Shown here one piece after another: positions 4,457 to 5,139 of a stretch of 5,139 bases of DNA. The stretch covers positions 1 through 5,139 of the forward strand of contig JABJKL010000140.1 of assembly GCA_018660405.1 (NCBI GenBank), in the 5' to 3' direction. How positions within the stretch are numbered: position 1 is the stretch's first letter; every line of letters starts with the position of its first letter. Source of the stretch: Pseudomonadota bacterium (GTDB lineage Bacteria; Pseudomonadota; Gammaproteobacteria; Arenicellales; Arenicellaceae). The notes under the pieces are model-generated. The model had not been told where the DNA came from and made no database searches. It was given only the letters and a program-made list of their open reading frames with translations. Made by a program: the position numbers and the translations under genes.

Positions 4457-5139
4457 TTAATCTACCAGCTGACCGCCTTTTCGTTCGTAGTACATCCAAT
4501 TAGGATCGACACTCACTTGATCGTAATTAGCAAGCTTATTTACAATTGTTAGCATATGGCTGTGTCGGCTACCGGCCGCAATGGAAAGGGCCGACGAGGG
4601 GGCGTCCAAAATAATATATTGAGGACCTTGCTCATCGATCCAGGTAGTAATCTCGCTGAGATGATTATTTGTTGTTACTTCTCCAAATGGGTCATACCAG
4701 GGGAAATGCTGATTAAATCCCATTAGCCGAACCTCGGTCGGCAAATGAGACAGCACAAGGTATTGTGATTTGTTTGGAAGGTTTTCGAACTGATTTAATT
4801 GATCAATGGCCTTTTTTGCCTCGTCACCACCAGGATCAGAAAAACAATAATTTTGAATCAGGCTGAAAGAGTATGTGCATTCGGGAGAATGAGAAAAATA
4901 ACTGATTACAGAGCGTTCCAGTCCGTTTACGGAAGAAGCGGCTAAACCTGACATTAAGGCGACTGCTGTAATTGTGTGGAAGCTCCCAAAGTTAAATTTA
5001 CCGTACAGAATCCTCACAAAAGAGAATTTAATATTCGGTACGAAAAGAAAAAATAGCATAACCGTGAGAAACCAGAGATTTCCTTCCAACATTTTATTAA
5101 TGTGTACCCCGTCAGCACTAGTTGGACAGTTTAAGGTGA
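4457..5139 (-). CDS. Unrecognised membrane protein, C-terminal part, probably continuing past the right edge
   Basis: The frame ends with TAA at 4457-4459 and has no stop codon upstream to the right edge, so the N-terminus probably lies outside. An internal ATG at 5090-5092 would give 211 residues, but it has no Shine-Dalgarno close to it. Counted from that ATG, hydrophobic segments occur at about 6-19 (LWFLTVMLFFLFVP) and 38-56, joined by a basic loop (KFSFVRILYGK). They are followed by a soluble domain of about 150 residues with two cysteines (72 and 83), which is likely extracytoplasmic. That shape, several helices then a C-terminal soluble domain with YLVLSHLP, NQHFPWYDPFGE, YIILDAPSS and a final MYYERKG, resembles the end of polytopic membrane glycosyltransferases or surface-polysaccharide proteins, but I cannot name a family. 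Its composition is more AT-rich than ccoN, which may point to a separate origin. Confidence 0.65.
   Translation of the reverse strand, partial: TLNCPTSADGVHINKMLEGNLWFLTVMLFFLFVPNIKFSFVRILYGKFNFGSFHTITAVALMSGLAASSVNGLERSVISYFSHSPECTYSFSLIQNYCFSDPGGDEAKKAIDQLNQFENLPNKSQYLVLSHLPTEVRLMGFNQHFPWYDPFGEVTTNNHLSEITTWIDEQGPQYIILDAPSSALSIAAGSRHSHMLTIVNKLANYDQVSVDPNWMYYERKGGQLVD

Overview
The window looks like chromosomal DNA of a respiring gram-negative bacterium, most likely a gammaproteobacterium. The evidence is a proteobacterial-type cbb3 oxidase subunit CcoN, a Sec signal peptide, a lipobox lipoprotein, and moderate GC by eye. The taxonomic call is an inference from protein style, not from a marker gene.

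Layout. Positions 1-1766 hold a minus-strand unit: a Yip1-domain membrane protein followed after 4 nt by ccoN. CcoN runs off the left edge, with about 374 of roughly 475 residues present and all haem and copper ligands visible. Positions 1767-2093 are non-coding and hold a run of strong inverted repeats beside a weak minus-strand promoter. Positions 2094-2408 encode a small single-domain cupin on the minus strand with a GTG start. Positions 2409-2720 are a divergent intergenic region with a 15-bp palindrome on the cupin side and a possible sigma70-type promoter on the plus side. Positions 2721-4108 hold two co-directional plus-strand genes for exported proteins: a DUF4159-domain protein with a Sec signal peptide, and a RidA/YjgF-family lipoprotein. 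Positions 4109-4456 are non-coding, with several modest hairpins. From 4457 to the right edge lies the C-terminal part of an unrecognised minus-strand membrane protein, probably continuing past the window.

How they may work together. Yip1 and ccoN are almost certainly co-transcribed, and the remaining cbb3 genes would be expected beyond the left edge. The DUF4159 and RidA-like genes form a probable two-gene exported cassette. The RidA-like protein is the most unusual item. It is predicted to be a membrane-anchored lipoprotein outside the cytoplasm, it has Ser where the catalytic Arg of RidA deaminases lies, and it carries a His-x-His-x-His insertion. No complete novel system can be demonstrated from sequence alone. 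The best leads are this exported pair and the structured DNA between the cupin and the yip1-ccoN unit.
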